From Skeletonema tropicum (lineage: Eukaryota; Bacillariophyta; Thalassiosirophyceae; Thalassiosirales; Thalassiosiraceae): a stretch of DNA of 64,000 nt. This document shows, in pieces, positions 59,139 through 64,000 of the stretch (its first letter is position 1; every line of letters starts with the position of its first letter). The stretch lies in assembly GCA_037178625.1 (NCBI GenBank), contig CM074148.1:1116001-1180000 (forward strand), in the 5' to 3' direction. Below the pieces are notes generated by a model. That model searched no databases. It was not told the DNA's origin and saw only the letters and a list, made by a program, of their open reading frames with translations. The position numbers were made by a program, and so were the translations under genes.

Positions 59139-60233
59139 TTACTTATGCAAAGGCATTAGGGGCTTCTTGATGTTAACGTTGGCATGGCCCCAGTGATTCA
59201 TAGCATCGAGCATTACAAAAAAGTCTTGGCTAATAACGTCTTGGAGTCCACGTGTATCAGTCACCCTGGAGAAAGCTACTTCGCACGTGTATCGGAGCTT
59301 GCAAATAGTCCGATCCGCAGACACCTCCTCCGCTGTAAATTGCTTCCTTCCACTCAAGAACTTTGGCGTCAATTGTCTGTTCATATTCGGATAAAACCGG
59401 GCTGTATTCCAGAAGCCGCGGTCGGAAAGCATGTCCCATCCCTTCGGGCACTTCCTCAGACGTGGCCCCCACAACTCCACTAGTGCAGTCTCAGACACTC
59501 GTGCCAGAAAAAGATCCGTGTGCTCGTAGCTTAGACCCATCGGTGTGCACCAAGATATACACCGCACAGCGCTCGCATGCACTTTGTCTGAATAGCACGC
59601 TCGGCTGAGGAGAGAATTCTTTCGGGGAGTATTTATTTTGAAGTCTTTTCCATCGGGGATGCCACAAATATTGGTAAGACCTTCGTCTTTGTAGGCCTGC
59701 GGGCATGTCTCCTTGAGAAACTCCTCCGAGATATCCAATATTGAAAGTGACTTGCCTGCCTCGCCCCACTCCTTCACTGCTCTCCGAACTTTCAATGACA
59801 CATAAGTTATTGACTTCAACCCAAAAATCAATGCTATGTGAGTATAGGAGAAGCCACAATTCATGCGGAGTTTAGCAGCAATCATCCACTCAAATTCAAT
59901 CATCTCATCACCCGGCTTCGGGGCTTCAAGCGGCGGGAGCAGTCCAAAGAGTGCATGTATCCAGCATCCCGTCTCGAAATAATCTGCGAATCCAAAAAGA
60001 GAGTTAGCAGCTTGTGAGTTCTTCTTGTGCCATTCCGGGTTGAGTAGTGTCTGACGGGATAGCCCACCTCCGTCCTTGAGGAGTCGATGTACCTCTTCCA
60101 ACTTGTGGTTGAGTTCCTTCTCACGCTGGAGATACTCCATTTCCCGTTCCAGATCTAACTTCTTGCGTGCTTCAGCCTCTTCATTGAACTTCTTCTGGGA
60201 GTCCAAAAGCAGCTGTTCCTTTGCTTCGATCAA
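59139..60233 (-). CDS. DDE_Tnp_4-type transposase
   Basis: The open frame of 364 codons begins at a TTG preceded by an AG acceptor-like dinucleotide (GAGAGCAG), so a first exon may be missing; the first internal Met is residue 32. Residues 1-52 form a charged coiled coil. Residues about 110-165 look like a helix-turn-helix. The RNase H-fold catalytic core follows: IPDGKDF (Asp194), LSDRGF (Asp271) and CEVAFSRV (Glu318), the DDE set of the PIF/Harbinger and ISL2EU group (DDE_Tnp_4). SDKVH and TPMGLSYEHTDLF fit the same family. No frameshift is seen. It lies head-to-head with a SWIM protein gene at 60221, overlapping by 13 nt. Confidence 0.8.
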   Translation of the reverse strand: MIEAKEQLLLDSQKKFNEEAEARKKLDLEREMEYLQREKELNHKLEEVHRLLKDGGGLSRQTLLNPEWHKKNSQAANSLFGFADYFETGCWIHALFGLLPPLEAPKPGDEMIEFEWMIAAKLRMNCGFSYTHIALIFGLKSITYVSLKVRRAVKEWGEAGKSLSILDISEEFLKETCPQAYKDEGLTNICGIPDGKDFKINTPRKNSLLSRACYSDKVHASAVRCISWCTPMGLSYEHTDLFLARVSETALVELWGPRLRKCPKGWDMLSDRGFWNTARFYPNMNRQLTPKFLSGRKQFTAEEVSADRTICKLRYTCEVAFSRVTDTRGLQDVISQDFFVMLDAMNHWGHANVNIKKPLMPLHK

Positions 60234-60268
60234 CTGCTCTCATTGAGAAAGTTACCTTGGCAGTGCTA

Positions 60269-61462
60269 ATGAAACAAAAGCTTGACTATGAGCGCATCAG
60301 CCTCAACAGTTCCATTAATCGCCAATCCTATATTTCCTGGGAACAGATGGTTAACGTTTCAGACATTCGATGGGATAAGACACCCGAGTCTGGACTGACA
60401 TTTCTTAGGGAGAAGGCCAACCTTGTTGACTCATCTTACATCAATGAGAAGTTTGGCGTTGGAAAGAATGGCGTTAGAGAGCGTGGGTGGAAGCGGTTCA
60501 ATAGTGGGAGCTTAGATATTTATTCGCTACGTGTAGGAACTGCCAAGATGGATGGTGAAGATGATCGTGTGATTATCATAGAGATGAAGTGCACCCCAAG
60601 TGTGAAGAGCGACGTGTATGGAGTTTGTCTTGTCTTCCGCTCGGATGGTACATATCTCCCTAACAAATCGAAGTGCGATTGTCCAAATGGCTGGCTCTTC
60701 TGTAGCCATTCTTTGGCACTCTTTCTTCTCGTGCGTCTTGTACAAGTGAAACGACATTGGACATACGATGATCTTTGCGCATTCATGCCCCAGCCGATCA
60801 AGTCGCTTCAGAATATACCTCTTCCGGCTAGCATGGTATTCAAGGAGGGATGTCCACGCAAAGCTGCATTTACACTCGGCAAAAAGCTTGCGAAGGAACT
60901 CCCGGGATATTCCCAAAAAGATGTTGAATCGAAGAGGGACGCCGATGAAGCAGAGGAAGTTGACGCACAGAAGGAAGCGCTGAAACAGAAGACGGATGAG
61001 GATGTGAAGAGCATCGATATTTGTCAGTTGTTGGATGAGTTTGTGGCACAGAGCAGTGATGCAGATGAAATAGACAAGCGAATCAACAGCGAAGTCGCTG
61101 AAGCCAACCAGCCTGCGAGAAATGGCAATGGAAAGAAGAGGAAGAAAAATAAGAAGAAGAAGAAACAGAACAACAAAAAGCTCACCTCGAATGATATTCG
61201 TGAATATAATGAAAGTCTGGTGAATGGCGCTGTGAATGATGAAGACCGGGTCAAAGATTTACTCAGGCACAACCGAATTCAAGAGCTAGTTTCCAATGGA
61301 ATGATAGGCAGCGATATGGCATTGACACCCCATCTAAAGTTCTTTGAATCGGATCGACAGAGACAGCTGCAAGAAAAGAGTCAAGCACGTGCAGCAGTCA
61401 GTCTACCTGATAATTGTGACGTCAAATATTTGGAGGAATTCCGCAAAAGATGCGGTAAGTGA
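60269..61462 (+). CDS. SWIM zinc-finger protein, probable transposon partner
   Basis: Read from the ATG at 60269 (397 codons); the frame is also open from 60221. CDC, then CSH (Cys136, Cys138, Cys145, His147) is a SWIM-type zinc finger, preceded by the usual beta segment (IIIEMKCTPSVKSDVYGVCLVF). The C-terminal half is Lys/Glu-rich with a strongly basic run (KKRKKNKKKKK) that may be nuclear-targeting. The last codons contain GTAAGTG (61457 on), a strong splice donor, so the stop at 61460-61462 may be intronic and the true protein longer. SWIM proteins, sometimes with a YqaJ nuclease domain, accompany DDE transposases in ISL2EU-type elements; no YqaJ domain was found here. Confidence 0.65.
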   Translation: MKQKLDYERISLNSSINRQSYISWEQMVNVSDIRWDKTPESGLTFLREKANLVDSSYINEKFGVGKNGVRERGWKRFNSGSLDIYSLRVGTAKMDGEDDRVIIIEMKCTPSVKSDVYGVCLVFRSDGTYLPNKSKCDCPNGWLFCSHSLALFLLVRLVQVKRHWTYDDLCAFMPQPIKSLQNIPLPASMVFKEGCPRKAAFTLGKKLAKELPGYSQKDVESKRDADEAEEVDAQKEALKQKTDEDVKSIDICQLLDEFVAQSSDADEIDKRINSEVAEANQPARNGNGKKRKKNKKKKKQNNKKLTSNDIREYNESLVNGAVNDEDRVKDLLRHNRIQELVSNGMIGSDMALTPHLKFFESDRQRQLQEKSQARAAVSLPDNCDVKYLEEFRKRCGK

Positions 61463-61718
61463 TTATTCGCTCTCAGTTCGATGGACTGCAATTCTATGCC
61501 GGTTGCTATGGATTAATGGGGAGCCTCCCGAAGAAGCTCTATAACAATATAATAGATCACCCAAAATAATGTTCTCCACATAGTATACTTCCAATTAAGT
61601 CGAAAGTTCTTATTCCGGATTGACAACGCTCTGTTGCCATGCCTCCTCTTCATTTCAATGCATCTTCCGTAGACATGCACACTGGACACATCAAAAGCAT
61701 GTGTCAGATGTAAGCCCT

Positions 61719-62597
61719 TCATACTCTGTAGGTGTCCAAAATGACAGTACGGCGATAGAATAATTGGATTCTACGGTAAAAAGTGGTGCAGTGAATGTAA
61801 TGGTGTTCTAATATTCTGTGTAGTGCGGCTGCTAAGGTGTTGGCCGAGGCATGCATGCTGGTGATGTCCATCGTGTGTGTTTTGTGGCGGGTGGTGGGAT
61901 TTTTGGCCGAAACACCGATTTCCCCCTTTCTCGTGGACCGCAATCGCTTATTGCCTCTGTCGAAGAGCTTTGACTGCTCGTCAAAGAAATGCTTCGCGGC
62001 CATCAGGCTCGCTGGAGAAACTACAGATGGAATCCCTCTATCGAACAGTTTTGATTGCGCTTCAAACGCTTGCTTTGCTACTGTCAGGCGGGGCACAGCA
62101 GTGATGTTAGAAGCGGAGGAAAACAACAGACAGTTCATGTTGTCGTAGTTGGAACGTGCATCAATAAAGTCGAAGTTGTGGTTTGTTGTAGTTGTTGAGA
62201 AGGTGGACTTTTCTGCCGTAGGAAATCGGTTGTTGCTGCAGTCCGATGCAAGGTTAGGTGTTGAAATATTGTCCTTGTAGTTGTCATGAGGAGGTGCTTC
62301 ATCCAATTTCATCCATGGGAAATCAAATTCATCGTCCAGATAATATTCCCAACCGTATGGGCAATGCTTCACAAAATATTCAGCGGCCCTGTAAAGGATT
62401 CCCGCTCTGTCTTCATCAATCTTCTCCCCACTCCGGTTCTTCAAACTATTCACCTCGTTTAAATCATCGATACTTTCTAGAAAATCCCTGAACGTATTCA
62501 TGCTACGATCAGCGATGACGTCTTCTACAAACCCATCATCGTCTAGCTCACCTCGGAGGATGTACTTGAGTATCTCTTCAAAAGTGGCCTTCTTCAT
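61719..62597 (-). CDS. Hypothetical protein with a duplicated SKLFDRG motif
   Basis: 292 residues from the ATG at 62597. The first ~100 residues are acidic with helical character (EEILKYILRGELDDDG, AAEYFVKHCPYGWEYYLDDEFDFPW). A Thr/Ser/Asn-rich middle follows. Two copies of a ~30-residue unit come next: AKQAFEAQSKLFDRG and AKHFFDEQSKLFDRG. The tail is basic with His/Thr. No family was recognised. It converges with the SWIM gene and might belong to the same element or be an unrelated host gene. Confidence 0.5.
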   Translation of the reverse strand: MKKATFEEILKYILRGELDDDGFVEDVIADRSMNTFRDFLESIDDLNEVNSLKNRSGEKIDEDRAGILYRAAEYFVKHCPYGWEYYLDDEFDFPWMKLDEAPPHDNYKDNISTPNLASDCSNNRFPTAEKSTFSTTTTNHNFDFIDARSNYDNMNCLLFSSASNITAVPRLTVAKQAFEAQSKLFDRGIPSVVSPASLMAAKHFFDEQSKLFDRGNKRLRSTRKGEIGVSAKNPTTRHKTHTMDITSMHASANTLAAALHRILEHHYIHCTTFYRRIQLFYRRTVILDTYRV

Positions 62598-62599
62598 GA

Positions 62600-64000
62600 T
62601 TCAAAACTGCGCCGAAATCAAACTGTAATAAATTTTTGATATGCCCAATAAGTATTTATCAACCGTTCAATACACTATTAGGAAATTACAGGGTTGCACT
62701 TGCTGATGTGCTTAGGGCAACACGGAGTCACCCGCAGTTCACGCTGCAGATTCTGCCTCTCCTCGCTAATGAAAAGTACAGGAATCTTTATTCCTTATTT
62801 CCAACACGGAGTCAGGTTGGGGAATTTCCGAACAAATCTCACCGAAGCTCTTCGGTAGTAATTGAGATAGTCTTGAGCTGATTTACACACTTCACCGCTT
62901 TGCCACGGTCATGTACTCACTTTGTCCAATAGATCGCTTACAGGGTGCAACGCGGAGTCACACACACGGGGTCCTCAAATCGATGGGAGTAGGGATGTCG
63001 TAGGTGCGAAGGCAGCAGTCGGCTCACTCGATTCCGTAATGGAATAAACAGGGGCGCGCAGAATGGTGCAATAGTGGTGGCGTGCAGCGGTGTATGTGGC
63101 GGGTTCAGCGCGGGCCCTCGGGGCCTGTAAAGTATTGTGTCGTCATCTTGCTGTTGGCCATTTGCTGTGTGGCTTGTCAGTAGTCTTTATACAACGGAAT
63201 TCGGCTATAAAGTTGCTCTGCAATGACGTTGGCCTTAATTGGTATAATTGTGCTGTGCACAATTTTACCAATTAGTCTCTTTACAATAGAATACGGCTAT
63301 AAAGTTGCTCTGCAATGACGTTGTCAATCTTTATCAATGTGAAAAGAAATGTCTTGAATGCAATAAGCCACGAAGTCCTTATTACAAGCTAGGAGTTTTT
63401 CCAGATGATGGTAGTAAGCAATATAACCGAACTCTTTATGATTCATTAATTACGAGTTTCGGTGGAGCTTAGCCACCTTCATCAGCGGTTCTAATTGCGT
63501 GGAGACAGGCCACAAAAAATTTGAATCAAAAGGTCTCAAGAATGAGAAAAGGCGTGGTAGCTGTCATTGTTCTAACGGTCGTAAGTTTTGTTGGCGTTTC
63601 GTGGGCGTGGGCCAGCGTACAAGGCATATCTTTTCCATCGGGGAGATCCAAAGTAGCGTAGCTACGTGCTTTGCTCTGAATTACTTCCGGAACTTCAACT
63701 TGAAGTGTTGGGATTTTCCCCCCTCCCATCCCCGCTGAAATGCCCATTTTGATTGTCATTTAGATGCTATATCTTATGATTTAGATCTAAAAATCGCTTG
63801 ATTTGTGCTAAAAAGGACTTTTCCAGGCTAATTAAGTCAGATTGTCGATGAGCTTCTTCGTTCTTTCCGGTGTGCATCCCCGTCACCCTCTATTTTCTTA
63901 ATTTTTTCTCTGAGTGACGTGGTAAACTTCGTTACTTAAGGAATTAGTACACTTGATTCCAATCGTCTTACGTCACAAAGTACCAGAAGTCAGGTGTTGG
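62600..64000. other. Non-coding right end of window
   Basis: No supported gene. Besides the repeats at 63202-63323, a GCAAC(A/G)CGGAGTCAC motif occurs at about 62718-62731 and 62948-62961. Confidence 0.45.
63202..63323. repeat. Direct 30-bp repeats flanking an 18-bp palindrome
   Basis: 63202-63231 and 63294-63323 are identical. Between them, 63236-63253 and 63257-63274 form inverted arms with one mismatch and a 3-nt centre. The direct repeat shares a ~21-bp core, in inverse orientation, with the repeats at 50664-50809. Confidence 0.8.

Noticed and set aside
1..64000. tRNA or rRNA genes
   Set aside because: No stretch with paired A- and B-box text or rRNA-like sequence was noticed by eye; a tRNAscan run would be needed to exclude them.

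Overview
The window is nuclear DNA of a eukaryote, most likely a centric diatom of the Thalassiosira/Cyclotella type. The evidence is indirect: short GT-AG introns, an EFL-type (elongation factor-like) GTPase, BspA-type leucine-rich repeat proteins, Ty1/copia polymerase remnants of the kind common in diatoms, and a secreted protein built from six-cysteine modules. It is not prokaryotic: genes are spliced, sparse, and outnumbered by repeats.

Layout. 0.8-4.6 kb: a broken EFL gene whose first intron is 2.3 kb long and holds an antisense Ulp1/SENP-type (C48) protease ORF. 5.3-7.0 kb: an intact two-exon CCT delta (TCP-1 delta, CCT4) gene, followed by a diverged foldback-like element flanked by a second copy of the CCT4 3' end. 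9.1-12.0 kb: two tandem copies of a BspA-type LRR gene, the second with one in-frame stop. 12.27-22.5 kb: tandem array A, a 4,064-bp unit in about 2.5 copies, with a cluster of covarying hairpins and a broken RNase H-like ORF, cut off by a 500-N assembly gap. 23.0-44.5 kb: tandem array B, seven copies of a ~3,076-bp unit. Each B unit pairs an imperfect long inverted repeat (foldback) with one gene for a ~335-residue secreted cysteine-rich protein. 44.4-45.4 kb: a diverged foldback relative at the array edge. 45.7-47.7 kb: two tandem truncated PIF1/Helitron-type helicase remnants, fused to an unrecognised ORF. 48-50 kb: weak hypothetical ORFs. 50-53.9 kb: no supported gene. 53.9-54.7 kb: a 5'-truncated sulfotransferase. 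54.8-58.9 kb: a scrambled Ty1/copia element with hairpin repeats just downstream. 59.1-61.5 kb: a divergent pair of a DDE_Tnp_4 transposase and a SWIM zinc-finger protein. 61.7-62.6 kb: a hypothetical protein. The remainder is non-coding with short repeats.

Only CCT4 is clearly an intact housekeeping gene. The most notable structure is array B, where a secreted six-cysteine-module protein gene and a foldback element are amplified together in seven near-identical but distinguishable units. The unit-length differences are fully explained by a few specific indels, so simple read-stacking in the assembly is unlikely. Related foldback sequence near 7.6 kb, 44.5 kb and 51.2 kb suggests one dispersed family has shaped the whole locus.
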